Below are positions 1-8,404 of a DNA stretch of 64,000 nucleotides, piece by piece. Each line of letters opens with the position of its first letter. Position 1 is the stretch's first letter. Below the pieces are notes generated by a model. It made no database searches. It was not told the origin of the DNA and saw only the letters and a list, made by a program, of their open reading frames with translations. Source of the DNA: DATEPR01 sp036273855 (lineage in GTDB: Bacteria; Actinomycetota; Actinomycetes; Mycobacteriales; Pseudonocardiaceae); contig DASUGU010000007.1 of assembly GCA_036273855.1 (NCBI GenBank), positions 22,309-86,308 of the forward strand, written 5' to 3'. The position numbers were made by a program, and so were the translations under genes.

Positions 1-1
1 C

Positions 2-1486
2 GTCCGCACACTGCTCGGCACGGTGCTGCGCGAGGGCGTGACGAACGTGTTGCGGCACAGCAAAGCCGAGCACTGCGAGATCGCGATCCGGCAGACGGCC
101 ACCGCAGCCTCGGTGGAGATCGTCAACGACGGTGTCGGCCCGGCGCCGGTGAACCGGGAACCCGACTCCGGCAACGGTATCCGCAATCTGACCGACCGGG
201 TGACGGCGCTCAGCGGCCAGCTCACCACAGCCGTGCTGCCGAACGGGCGTTTCCGGCTCGTGGCGCAGGTTCCACTGCCGCATGCCCCCCGACGGTCCAT
301 GTTGAGCAGCAGACGGGTCCACCCGGCGCGTGGGGTGGAGGGCAAGCGGACCACAACCCTGCCGATGAGTGCCAGAACGACGCTGGCGCTGGTCAACATC
401 GCCTTCACCATTATGTTCGTCGGCACGGTCGCGCACCTGCTGATGGTCACCCGGGACTTCTGGACTCTCGCCACGGGAATCGGCTATCTGGTCGTACTGC
501 TGACCCTGCAACTTGCCTACTTCAGCCGATCCACGACGCGCCTGCGGTCGCCGCTCGGCTACTCGCTGCTGCTCGTCCAGGCCGGCCTGATCTTCCTGCC
601 GATCCTGCAGCAGGGCGACAACTGGGTGAGCCTGCCCGGCTGGCTGGGCGGCAACGCGCTGCTGATGCTGCCCGCGGCCGGCGGCTTCCTGGTGTTCGCG
701 GCCAGCGTGGGATCGGTGGCCTGGAGCCATGTCCTGTCCTCGGGGCAGCCACTGGACATCATCTTCAACACCAACTCCACGGTGATCACCGGCGCGATCG
801 CCTATGGCCTCACGGCGCTGACCAAGCTGATCGCCGAACTGGCGGCGACCCGCAAGCAGCTCGCCACGATGGCGGTCGCCGACGAGCGGCTGCGGTTCGC
901 CCGCGACCTGCACGACCTGCTCGGCCTGAGCCTGTCCGCGATCACCCTGAAGACCGAGCTGACCAACCGCCTGCTGGACCGGCACCCGGACCAGGCGGCC
1001 GACGAGCTGGGCGAGATCCTGGCACTGGCCAGGCAGGCGCTGACCGACGTGCGCTCGGTGGCCAGCGGATACCGTGAACTGTCCTTCGACAAGGAGTCGC
1101 AGTCCGCTGAGTCGGTGCTCACCGCCGCCGACGTGAACGTGCGGATGGACCTGGTGTACGACGAGCTGCCGGTGCGGGTGCGCACAGTCCTGGCGGTCGT
1201 GCTGCGCGAGGGCGTGACGAACGTGCTCCGGCACAGCAGGGCACGGCACTGCGACATCGTGCTGCGGCAGCTCTCCGACGAGGTGTCGCTGAGCATCGTC
1301 AACGACGGCCTGACCGCGGGCGAACTGGCCGCCCCCGAGCCGGACGACGGCAGCGGCATCCGCAACCTGTCCGAGCGGGTGGCCAAGCTGGGCGGCGAGC
1401 TGGACTGCGGCGAGGACGCCAGGGGCACGTTCCGGCTGCTGGTCCGGCTGCCGCTGGCCAGGGCGGCGCAGCAGGTCAGCGCCTGA
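2..1486 (+). CDS. NarL-type sensor histidine kinase, two kinase units in one frame (5' partial)
   Basis: The gene is open at the left edge. The first ~90 codons are the C-terminal ATPase part of one kinase: an N-box-like stretch with REGVTNVLRHS, then a GNGIRNL G-box. With no stop codon, the frame continues into a complete second kinase. This has 4-5 hydrophobic segments, a HisKA_3 block with RDLHDLLG (phospho-His codon 911-913) and an ATPase with DDGSGIRNL and GTFRLL. It would autophosphorylate at the membrane and signal to a NarL-type regulator, probably the convergent gene at 1568-2173. A separate start for the second unit is possible (ATG 299 or ATG 365), but neither has a good ribosome site. 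Bases 23-49 recur identically at 1199-1225, exactly 392 codons apart, so the two units arose by tandem duplication. Confidence 0.85.
   Translation, partial: VRTLLGTVLREGVTNVLRHSKAEHCEIAIRQTATAASVEIVNDGVGPAPVNREPDSGNGIRNLTDRVTALSGQLTTAVLPNGRFRLVAQVPLPHAPRRSMLSSRRVHPARGVEGKRTTTLPMSARTTLALVNIAFTIMFVGTVAHLLMVTRDFWTLATGIGYLVVLLTLQLAYFSRSTTRLRSPLGYSLLLVQAGLIFLPILQQGDNWVSLPGWLGGNALLMLPAAGGFLVFAASVGSVAWSHVLSSGQPLDIIFNTNSTVITGAIAYGLTALTKLIAELAATRKQLATMAVADERLRFARDLHDLLGLSLSAITLKTELTNRLLDRHPDQAADELGEILALARQALTDVRSVASGYRELSFDKESQSAESVLTAADVNVRMDLVYDELPVRVRTVLAVVLREGVTNVLRHSRARHCDIVLRQLSDEVSLSIVNDGLTAGELAAPEPDDGSGIRNLSERVAKLGGELDCGEDARGTFRLLVRLPLARAAQQVSA
23..1225 (+). repeat. Direct repeat within the fused kinase gene
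   Basis: Bases 23-49 and 1199-1225 are identical over 27 nt and the similarity continues for roughly 60 nt. The offset of 1176 nt is a whole number of codons. This marks an in-frame tandem duplication of the kinase unit. Recombination between the copies would delete or add a complete unit without shifting the frame. Confidence 0.8.
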
Positions 1487-1567
1487 GCCGGACGTCGGTG
1501 GCCGCGGGTCAACGTCGGTGTGGAAAGGGTTACGCCGAGCGGGTGAACGCCGGATCGGGCGGGCCGG

Positions 1568-2173
1568 TCAGAGCCAGCCCGCCTCCTTGGCGATACGGAT
1601 CGCGTCGACCCGGTTGCGCGCGTTGAGCTTGGTGACGGCCGTCGTGAGGTAGTTGCGCACGGTGCCGGCGGACAGGTACAGCCGGGCGGCGATGTCCACC
1701 GCGTTCGCGCCGTCCGCGGCCAATCGCAGCACCTCGACCTCGCGGCCGGTCAACGGGCAGTCCGCCGAGTCCCAGGCGGCCAGCGCGAGATCGCTGTCCA
1801 CCACCCGGCGGCCGACGTACACCTCGCGGATCGCGCTGGCCAGCTTGTCCGGCGGCGCGTCCTTGAGCAGGAAGCCGCCCACCTTGGCGGCCAGCGCCCT
1901 GCGCAGCGTGCCCGGCCGGCCGAGGCTGGTCAGGATCAGCGTGCGGCACTCGGGCAGCTGCTCGCGCAGCTCGGTGGCCGCGGTGAGCCCGTCCTTGCCC
2001 GGCAGGTCGATGTCGATCACGGCGACGTCCGGGCGCACCGCCTTGGCGGTCGGCAGGATCTCGTCCCCGCCGGCGACCTCGGCCACCACCTCGATGTCGG
2101 ACTCCAGCCGCAGGAGTGCGACCAGAGCCCCGCGGACCATGTGCACGTCCTCCGCGATCATCACCTTGATCAC
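1568..2173 (-). CDS. NarL/FixJ-family response regulator
   Basis: This 201-residue protein has an N-terminal receiver domain and a C-terminal LuxR-type helix-turn-helix. The acidic pocket is visible near residues 8-9 (AED), the phospho-acceptor is Asp54 in VIDIDLPG, and the conserved Lys is in LLKD near residue 104. The DNA-binding part (about residues 140-201) begins LTGREVEVLRL. The start is GTG at 2173, with GGAGG eight bases upstream. It faces the kinase gene tail to tail and is the obvious partner for it. Its targets cannot be read from the sequence; no operator is evident. Confidence 0.9.
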   Translation of the reverse strand: MIKVMIAEDVHMVRGALVALLRLESDIEVVAEVAGGDEILPTAKAVRPDVAVIDIDLPGKDGLTAATELREQLPECRTLILTSLGRPGTLRRALAAKVGGFLLKDAPPDKLASAIREVYVGRRVVDSDLALAAWDSADCPLTGREVEVLRLAADGANAVDIAARLYLSAGTVRNYLTTAVTKLNARNRVDAIRIAKEAGWL

Positions 2174-2493
2174 TCCGGACGCCTCCCCACTGCCGACCTC
2201 ACCGCCGTTTCCGGCCTCCGGTTGGGCCGATTACGTCGACTGCACCGATCCTCGCCCATCTCCGCCCGCGGCCGGACGTCAATGCGAAATTAAGTGAACC
2301 AGTTTATCGTAAATGAACACACGAGTTTGGGACAACCACGCCGAAACTCCAAGGAATCCCGACATTTACGGTTCACCACTTCCACCGTCGTCGCTGCCGA
2401 ACCCCGTCAACCTACGGCATGGTGCGTGTTTTGTCCTCGTTTTGCCGAATCCCGAGCAGTGATCGGCGGGTTACCATCCGCATTTGCCACCTG
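2174..2493. other. Intergenic region upstream of the response regulator
   Basis: About 320 bases, noticeably more AT-rich than the genes on either side. It must hold the promoter of the response regulator and the end of the next minus-strand transcript. No convincing gene, hairpin terminator or operator was seen. Confidence 0.5.
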
Positions 2494-3309
2494 TCAGGCG
2501 GCTTGCTCCCGACCGGATGCCCCGAACTGGCCCGGAGTGCGGCCGGTGCCCGGCGCGCCGCGGTACGCCTGCGCGATGTTCAGCCACTCGTCGGCGTCGG
2601 GTCCGACGGCCACCAGGTCGAGATCGTCACGGTGCCGCCGGCGGGTCACCAGCAGGCAGAAGTCAACCGCCGAACCGGTGACGCGCTGTAGGGCGTCGTC
2701 CGGACCGAACGTCCACACGGCTCCGGACGGGGCCGTCAGCTCGAAGCCGAAGCGCACGTCGGGCGTGGCCAGGCCACGCGCCTGATACGCGAAGTCCCAC
2801 ACCTGCACGGCGAAACCGACGACGTGCTTGATCCGGTCGGTCCACTGGCGACGCACGCCCAGCGCGTCGGCCACGTCCTGGCCGTGCGCGATCAGCTCCA
2901 TCAAGCCGGCCGCCGCCAGCACGCCGGCCGGGATCGGCCGGACCAGCCACGGCACCAGCGAATCGACCGGCACACTGGCCAGCGCGCCCTCGGCCGCGGC
3001 GCGGGCGGACCGCCAGGCCGCCAGCAGCGTGGCGGGGGCCTCGGCCTCGCAGCCGGCGAGCGCGGCGTTGATCGCGGCGTCGAAGTCGCCCTGGGCGCCG
3101 CGCGCCAGTTCCTGGAACGTCTCGGGCTGGCTCACCGCGAGGCCGGCGATCCGGTAGATGAACGTCAGGTGCGCGACCTGGTGGGCGACCGTCCAGCCCG
3201 CGGCCGGGGTCGGTGTCGACCACAGCGCGTCGTCCAGCCCGGCGATCATGCCGTCGACGGCATCGCCTTCGGCGACAAGATGTGCGATCACATCGGGTAG
3301 TTCAGGCAC
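2494..3309 (-). CDS. TIGR03084-type metal-binding protein (DinB / mycothiol maleylpyruvate isomerase-like fold)
   Basis: This 271-residue protein matches the TIGR03084 group. The N-terminal part reads like the mycothiol-dependent maleylpyruvate isomerase N-domain, with the signature GWTVAHQVAHL near residue 40 supplying candidate metal-binding His residues. A second family motif, LMELIAHGQDVADALG, is in the middle. The substrate of this family is unknown to me. GTG 3309 is the best start because AAGGA lies seven bases upstream; an ATG 33 bases further up has no such site. The gene stands alone, separated from the next minus-strand gene by a hairpin terminator. Confidence 0.8.
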   Translation of the reverse strand: MPELPDVIAHLVAEGDAVDGMIAGLDDALWSTPTPAAGWTVAHQVAHLTFIYRIAGLAVSQPETFQELARGAQGDFDAAINAALAGCEAEAPATLLAAWRSARAAAEGALASVPVDSLVPWLVRPIPAGVLAAAGLMELIAHGQDVADALGVRRQWTDRIKHVVGFAVQVWDFAYQARGLATPDVRFGFELTAPSGAVWTFGPDDALQRVTGSAVDFCLLVTRRRHRDDLDLVAVGPDADEWLNIAQAYRGAPGTGRTPGQFGASGREQAA

Positions 3310-3472
3310 GGGAGCGTCCTTCCGGCAGGAGTTTGTCCTCACTCCAACGTGTTACAGCCACCGGCGAAAGCATTACGCTCCGTTGTCCGGTGGACGCCTC
3401 CCAGCATGCCGGCGCGCCGGCCACCGCGCTTCTCCGACCGTGCCGAGTGCCCGGTCCACCCACTACGAAATC

Positions 3473-3518
3473 GATCAGCAGGCTGGCCGGGCGCGGGATC
3501 CCGGCAAGCCTGCTGATC
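3473..3518. terminator. Hairpin terminator downstream of the 66-residue ORF
   Basis: A 12-bp perfect outer stem (3473-3484 with 3507-3518) is followed by a one-base mismatch and a further 6-bp stem (3486-3491 with 3500-3505), closing an 8-base loop. On the plus strand it runs into AATTTTCTT. It lies 35 bases past the stop of the small minus-strand gene and isolates that gene from the one after it. Confidence 0.75.
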
Positions 3519-3553
3519 AATTTTCTTCGGGCGCGGAAGGCACCAGAACCGTG

Positions 3554-3754
3554 CTAGGCGGCGATCAGGTCCGACTCCGGGTCACGAAAGCAGATGGACC
3601 CCATAACTGGCGCGTTGCCGATTTCCCAGCTGCGCCAGGCGTCAAATTCGTCGACAACTAATTCGACGCTGTCATATGCCCTGTTCAGGCGGTCGGTGTC
3701 GAGGCCGATGCTGGTCAACAGCGAGGTGACGTTCGCGGTCGCGGTAGCGGACAT
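3554..3754 (-). CDS. Small protein of unknown function (66 aa)
   Basis: I do not recognise this protein. ATG 3754 is preceded by GGAGG at ideal spacing, and a hairpin terminator follows the stop by 35 bases, so it looks like a genuine single-gene transcript. The product is acidic and starts MSATATANVTSLL. A central stretch reads DSVELVVDEFDAW, the C-terminal part has one Cys (GSICFRD), and the end is small and hydrophobic (LIAA). There is no signal peptide. The length and layout would suit a peptide precursor, but no peptide-modifying enzyme lies nearby. A small regulator or toxin is equally possible. Confidence 0.5.
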   Translation of the reverse strand: MSATATANVTSLLTSIGLDTDRLNRAYDSVELVVDEFDAWRSWEIGNAPVMGSICFRDPESDLIAA

Positions 3755-4187
3755 GGGATGCCTCCGATGAACTTGTTTCCCTGCTTGACAAGAAGGATGC
3801 GCCAGCGACCACATCCATTACCAGTGCCCGAGTCACCACAGCCGCGTGTTCTTTTCATACCCCGCGCCGGTATCCGCAATGATCGCGAACCGGACTCAAC
3901 AATAGTTGCGGCCCATCTGCCCACAATCCGTGATTACTCTATCACGACCCGTGATCCTGGCTTCGACATTCGCCGTTCAAGAGAGGCAAATCGGGCGATT
4001 CGCGCAGCTCGCCAAGTGTCATGAATTCACCTGTCGTACGCATATCGCGCCCGTTTCCGCCGGGCCGAGCGGGCCGGTGACGACGTCATACCCGACTGGG
4101 TGAACGTGGCACACATACGGATGAATGCCGCACTGGTCCCCTGACCACTGTCTGCCGCACGATCCATTGGGGCATCAGGAGGGGACC
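3755..4187. other. Divergent intergenic region
   Basis: This 433-base gap separates the minus-strand small gene from the plus-strand ThDP pair and must hold both promoters. The only structure seen is the inverted repeat at 3929-3955. The base composition is less GC-rich than coding DNA. Confidence 0.5.
3929..3955. promoter_or_regulatory. Inverted repeat CGTGAT-N6-ATCACG with a third half-site
   Basis: CGTGAT (3929-3934) and ATCACG (3941-3946) form a dyad with a 6-base spacer, and another CGTGAT follows at 3950-3955. The position in a divergent promoter region suggests an operator. The binding protein is unknown; the AraC-type regulator at 5436 is one candidate. Confidence 0.35.
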
Positions 4188-4703
4188 ATGACGTACTTCA
4201 TCCAGAACGCCCAGGCCGTAGATGAGCTGAGTCGGGAACTCGTCGCCGCTGGATTCTCGCCGTTCGTCGGCACGCAGTGCGACGCCCTCGCCCGGCTCAC
4301 CGAGGCGCTCGACCTGGCCGTCGGTGTGCTGACCGTACCGAGGGACGACAACGCCGTCGGCATCGCCGCGGGTGTCGCGCTCGCCGGCGGCTACCCCGCC
4401 GTACTGCTGCGCAATTCGGGACCGGGCAACGCCGCCGAGGTCATCGGCACGGTGGTGGCACCGCACGAAGTGCCCATGCTGCTCGTCCTGGGGATCGGCG
4501 GCCCGGCCGACCCGGCGGCGGACAACCTGGCCATGGTCCGGATCAGTGAACAGGTACTGGACGAGTTCGGCATCGAGAGCGTCCCGCTGGATCCGTCGAT
4601 GCCGGCCGCGGCCCAGGTGGCCGTGGTGCGCGGCATCGTGCGCGACCAGCTCCGGCCGGCGGCGTTACTCGTGCCCACGACGGCCTTCGGACGGGTGGGA
4701 TGA
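4188..4703 (+). CDS. ThDP-dependent decarboxylase-like protein, N-terminal (PYR-type) subunit
   Basis: This 171-residue protein corresponds to the N-terminal half of phosphonopyruvate/sulfopyruvate decarboxylases (ComD-like). The family pattern is clear: FVGTQCDAL near residue 25, VPRDDNAVGIAAG, then LLRNSGPGN. The position that normally holds the cofactor-activating Glu is Asp here (DDNAVGIAAG). ATG 4188 has GGAGGGG four bases upstream. The stop overlaps the start of the next gene (ATGA), so the two halves are translationally coupled. Codon 160 is TTA, a rare codon in such genomes that can impose bldA-type control. The substrate is unknown: no PEP mutase gene is present, so a phosphonate pathway is not supported. 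Confidence 0.7.
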   Translation: MTYFIQNAQAVDELSRELVAAGFSPFVGTQCDALARLTEALDLAVGVLTVPRDDNAVGIAAGVALAGGYPAVLLRNSGPGNAAEVIGTVVAPHEVPMLLVLGIGGPADPAADNLAMVRISEQVLDEFGIESVPLDPSMPAAAQVAVVRGIVRDQLRPAALLVPTTAFGRVG

Positions 4704-5251
4704 ACGTCGGTACAGCGGTACGGGTGATCGCGTCCGCCGCGGGCGGGCAGCCGGTGGTGTTCACCGCGGGCGGCCTCGGCCGGATCGCGCGGCGGCTGGC
4801 CGACCGGCCCAACCACTTCTATCTGGACAGCACCAGCGGTCTGGCCTCGTCGATCGGCATCGGCGTCGCGTTGCACGCCAGGAACACCACGCTCGTCGTG
4901 GACGATCCGGACAGCCTGCTGACCAATCTGGCGGCCCTGGTGACCGCCGGCATGCTCGTCGACCTGCCGCTGGTGCACATCGTGCTGGACGGCATGCCGA
5001 GGGAGTCGCCCAGCGGCCGGGCCGACCTGTGCGGGCTGGCGATGGCCGTCGGCTACCCGAGGACCTACACCATCGACCGTATCGAGCGGCTCGCTGAGCT
5101 GGTGCGCCGCGAGGTGGTGAGCTGCCCCTCACCGGCGTTCGTCCGCTGCGTGCTGTCGGACTCGACGTCACCGGGACGGGCCCGGCCGGGCCGCGCCCGC
5201 AGGCCCGCGGTGCGGCGACCCCGGCCGCCGTGGCTGACCGAAGCCGCTTAG
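4700..5251 (+). CDS. ThDP-dependent decarboxylase-like protein, C-terminal (PP-type) subunit
   Basis: This 183-residue protein matches the C-terminal half of phosphonopyruvate/sulfopyruvate decarboxylases (ComE-like). LDSTSGLASSIGIGVAL is the usual lead-in to the cofactor site. The diphosphate/Mg motif, normally GDG followed by N about 25 residues later, reads VDDPDSLLTNLAAL, so the GDG is lost. Together with the Glu-to-Asp change in the partner, this suggests a divergent or altered enzyme. The last ~25 residues are Arg/Pro-rich and look like a non-conserved tail. The start is coupled to the preceding gene. Confidence 0.65.
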   Translation: MNVGTAVRVIASAAGGQPVVFTAGGLGRIARRLADRPNHFYLDSTSGLASSIGIGVALHARNTTLVVDDPDSLLTNLAALVTAGMLVDLPLVHIVLDGMPRESPSGRADLCGLAMAVGYPRTYTIDRIERLAELVRREVVSCPSPAFVRCVLSDSTSPGRARPGRARRPAVRRPRPPWLTEAA

Positions 5252-5435
5252 CGATTCGCCGAACCGTGAAAAATTCATGGCATCAACCGACACAAAACAT
5301 ATGACTACTGCTGAGCAGGGCACTTCGACCGAAGCCGACCGCCGGATAGTATCCGTCGAGTAGATATTTTCAGTATTGGCAACCGTACTGGCGGACTGCG
5401 ACGAGCGGCGTCTCGCACGGAAGGACGACGCCAAC

Positions 5436-6182
5436 ATGGACACCACGATCCTCAAGGCCGTTGAACGAGCGATAGACACGATGCAGGCCAATCTCGGGGA
5501 CAAGCTCACCATCGACGATCTCGCTCGCTCCGCCATGTTCAGCAAGTTCCATTTCTCGCGGGTCTTCCAACGCGTGACAGGCGTGTCGCCGGGACGTTTC
5601 CTGTCCGCCATGCGCCTGGCCGAGGCGAAGCGACTACTACTGTCCACATCGATCACGGTCGCCGACATCGGGCACCGCGTCGGCTACAACAGCGTCGGCA
5701 CGTTCAGCTCCCGGTTCAGCAGCAGCGTCGGCGTCTCCCCCATCACGTACCGCCAGCTCGGCGGTGTCGCACACCGGATTCCGGCCGACCACAGGCAGGA
5801 TCACGTCGCGACCGCGACGACGGTGCGCGGCCACGTGTACGGCCCGTCGGTGGGCCGGCTCGGCGCGGTGTTCGTCGGCGTGTTCCCCAGCCGGGTTCCG
5901 GAGGGCGCGCCGGTGCGCTGGGCGATGCTGGCCGGCCCCGGCCCGTACCAACTGGCCGCGGTACCGGCCGGCACGTGGTACCTCACCGCGCACGCCGTCG
6001 CCGCCACTGTGGACGACGCGGAAGTGCCGTACGTGGGTTGTTACGGGCCGTTCGTCGCCCACGCGGACACCGCGGCCCGGCTGGCCGACGTCCAACTGCG
6101 ACCGACCAGGAGCATGGATCCGCCGCTCCTGCTGGCGCTGCCCGAGATGCGCGCGCACGCCGAACTGGACCTCGCCGGATAA
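5436..6182 (+). CDS. AraC-family regulator with GyrI-like ligand domain
   Basis: The 249-residue protein begins with a double helix-turn-helix AraC domain (about residues 8-108), containing LTIDDLARSAMFSKFHFSRVF and VADIGHRVGYNSVGTFSSRF. A C-terminal GyrI/SOUL-like small-molecule-binding domain follows, the layout of Rob/SoxS-like drug-responsive activators. ATG 5436 has GGAAGGA about ten bases upstream. It lies 184 bases after the ThDP pair and ends just before a strong terminator, so it does not share a transcript with the downstream UnbV gene. Its targets are unknown; nearby candidates are the ThDP pair and the exporter at 9545. Confidence 0.85.
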   Translation: MDTTILKAVERAIDTMQANLGDKLTIDDLARSAMFSKFHFSRVFQRVTGVSPGRFLSAMRLAEAKRLLLSTSITVADIGHRVGYNSVGTFSSRFSSSVGVSPITYRQLGGVAHRIPADHRQDHVATATTVRGHVYGPSVGRLGAVFVGVFPSRVPEGAPVRWAMLAGPGPYQLAAVPAGTWYLTAHAVAATVDDAEVPYVGCYGPFVAHADTAARLADVQLRPTRSMDPPLLLALPEMRAHAELDLAG

Positions 6183-6221
6183 CGCGCGACAACATCATTT
6201 CCAAAAAAGGGGTACCACCCG

Positions 6222-6250
6222 AAAAAGCACCGGCCACGCCGGTGCTTTTT
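6222..6250 (+). terminator. Intrinsic terminator after the AraC-type gene
   Basis: A perfect 12-bp stem (6222-6233 with 6239-6250) with a five-base loop CCACG. The 5' arm starts with five A and the 3' arm ends with five T, a textbook Rho-independent terminator. Confidence 0.9.
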
Positions 6251-6421
6251 CGTGCTGTTTCGCACGGCAGCGGGTTTGCGGCGCAACGGGAGAGAAGACT
6301 CCCGACCTACCCGGCACCATCCTGGAACTGACGAATGGGGATGACTTTCCCACTGTTCTCGACCAGGCACGAACAAAGAAACCAGGCGCCCGTCGACTCG
6401 GTTCAGCACGAAAGGGAGATC

Positions 6422-8404
6422 ATGTCATCTTTTCGCGAGCGCGCACGCAAACTGGTGCCTGGACTCGCTGCCGTCGCCGTTCTCGTGACGATCTTCTTCG
6501 TGGGACAATCACAGGTCGCGGTGGCCGGCGCCAGCCAGGTGGCGAGCCAGTACAAATTCCAGCAACTGCCGATCGCGCTGCCGCCCGGCTACGACAACCA
6601 ACACTTCAACACGGTCCGGCAGGTCAACCCTGCCTACCTGCACCTGGACGCCTGGATCTCCTCGGTCGGCGCCAGCATCGCGATGAACGACCTGGTCGGG
6701 CACGGACGCTCGGACGGCATGTGCATCGTCGACACCCGGACCAACGACGTCATCGTCACCTACACGCCCACGGCACCGGCGCAGGACCGGTTCACGCCGT
6801 TCGTGTTGAACGCCGCGCCGCTGCCCATCGACAAGACGATGGCGCCGACGGCCTGCACGCCCGGCGACTTCAACGGTGACGGCCGGATGGACCTGCTGGT
6901 CACCTTCTGGGGCCGCACGCCCATCCTGTTCCTGGCCAAGTCCGGCGTGCCGACGCTGTCGGCGGCGGCCTACCAGCCGAGGGAACTGGTGCCCGAACTC
7001 ACCCAGGACGGCAAGTACCACGGTCCCCGATGGAACACCGACGCCGACTACGTGGCCGACATCGACGGCGACGGCCACCCGGACGTCATCATCGGCAACT
7101 ACTTCCCCGACTCGGACGTGCTGGACCCCAAGGGCTTCAACAACGTCCAGATGAACAACACACTGTCCAACGCCACCAACGGCGGCGGTGACCACGTGCT
7201 GCGCTGGTTCTCCGCGACCTCCGGGGCGCACCCGACGGCCAACTTCGAGCAGCAGGAGGACGCGATCCCGTTCGACGCGTCGACCGGCTGGACGCTGGCG
7301 CTGTCCGGTGCCGACCTGACCGGTGACGGCCTGCCGGACGTGTACGTCGGCAACGACTTCGGTCACGGTCACCTGCTGTACAACATGTCCACGCCGGGCA
7401 ACATCCGCTTCCGCGAGGACATCGGCGTCCGCAATCCGGACACGCCCAAGTCGTTCCAGCTCGGCAACGGCTCGTTCAAGGGCATGGGTGTCGACTTCGC
7501 CGACCTCAACGACAACGGCCGGTTCGACTTCATGGTCAGCAACATCACCACGGCATGGGGGCTGCAGGAGAGCAACCTGCTGTTCATCAACGGTGCCAAG
7601 AACACCGCCGAGATGACCAAGGACATGAAGCAGGGCCTCGCTCCGTTCACCCAGGAGTCGCAGCAGTACGGCGTCGCGTGGACCGGCTGGTCGTGGGACG
7701 TCAAGATGGCCGACTTCCTCAACAGCGGCAGCCAGGACATCGTCCAGGCGGACGGGTTCGTCAAGGGCAAGATCAACCGGTGGCCGTGGCTGCAGGAGAT
7801 GGCCATGACCAACGACGACCTGTTGGTCAACCCGGCGATGTGGCCGAACATCAGGCCCGGTGACGACGTCGCGGGCGACCAGGTGCTCGCCTTCTACGCG
7901 AAGACCGCCTCCGGCAAGTACACGAACATCACCGGCAACCTCGGCCTGAACGTGCCGACCCCGACCCGCGGCATCGCCACCGCCGACACCAGGGGCAACG
8001 GCCTGATGGACCTGGCGGTCGCCCGCCAGTGGGGTCCGCCCGCCTTCTACGCCAACCAGGCACCGGCGCCGGGCGACTTCCTCGACTTCAACCTGTTCCG
8101 GCCCAGCACCGACGGCGTGGCCGACACCGGCCTGGCCAACGCGGGCGCACCCGCCTACGACGCCACGGTGGAGATCACCACGCCGGACGGCAAGCAGATC
8201 GGCCAGCTCGACGGCGGTGGCGGCCACGGCGGCTTCCGCAGCTTCCAGGTCCACTTCGGACTGGGCGCGTACTCCGGTCCGGTCACCGCGCACTTCCTGT
8301 GGCGGGATGCGAGCGGGCACGTGCACCAGCAAGCCAAGCAGTTCAACCCGGGCAGCCACACCCTGATGCTGACCAGCGACGTCCAGGAGGTCGCGAGCCG
8401 ATGA
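6422..8404 (+). CDS. unbV: UnbV-like FG-GAP/ASPIC repeat protein (CRTAC1 family)
   Basis: This 660-residue exported protein begins with a membrane-spanning segment or signal (RKLVPGLAAVAVLVTIFFVG). A long FG-GAP/VCBS propeller follows, with repeated calcium-type loops such as DFNGDGRMD, DIDGDGHPD, DLTGDGLPD and DLNDNGRFD. The last ~80 residues match the ASPIC/UnbV domain (DGGGGHGGFRSFQVHFGLG). Homologues are the UnbV proteins of enediyne warhead cassettes, whose biochemical role is not settled. ATG 6422 follows AAGGGAGATC. The stop overlaps the unbU start (ATGA), so the pair is coupled. No enediyne polyketide synthase, thioesterase or UnbL is in the window. Confidence 0.8.
   Translation: MSSFRERARKLVPGLAAVAVLVTIFFVGQSQVAVAGASQVASQYKFQQLPIALPPGYDNQHFNTVRQVNPAYLHLDAWISSVGASIAMNDLVGHGRSDGMCIVDTRTNDVIVTYTPTAPAQDRFTPFVLNAAPLPIDKTMAPTACTPGDFNGDGRMDLLVTFWGRTPILFLAKSGVPTLSAAAYQPRELVPELTQDGKYHGPRWNTDADYVADIDGDGHPDVIIGNYFPDSDVLDPKGFNNVQMNNTLSNATNGGGDHVLRWFSATSGAHPTANFEQQEDAIPFDASTGWTLALSGADLTGDGLPDVYVGNDFGHGHLLYNMSTPGNIRFREDIGVRNPDTPKSFQLGNGSFKGMGVDFADLNDNGRFDFMVSNITTAWGLQESNLLFINGAKNTAEMTKDMKQGLAPFTQESQQYGVAWTGWSWDVKMADFLNSGSQDIVQADGFVKGKINRWPWLQEMAMTNDDLLVNPAMWPNIRPGDDVAGDQVLAFYAKTASGKYTNITGNLGLNVPTPTRGIATADTRGNGLMDLAVARQWGPPAFYANQAPAPGDFLDFNLFRPSTDGVADTGLANAGAPAYDATVEITTPDGKQIGQLDGGGGHGGFRSFQVHFGLGAYSGPVTAHFLWRDASGHVHQQAKQFNPGSHTLMLTSDVQEVASR

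Noticed and set aside
3302..3520. 72-codon minus-strand frame between 3302 and 3520
   Set aside because: It runs across the terminator hairpin, overlaps the start of the TIGR03084-type gene and has no ribosome site.
4188..5251. Phosphonate biosynthesis cluster
   Set aside because: No PEP mutase or other phosphonate gene is present, and the cofactor motifs of the decarboxylase-like pair are altered.
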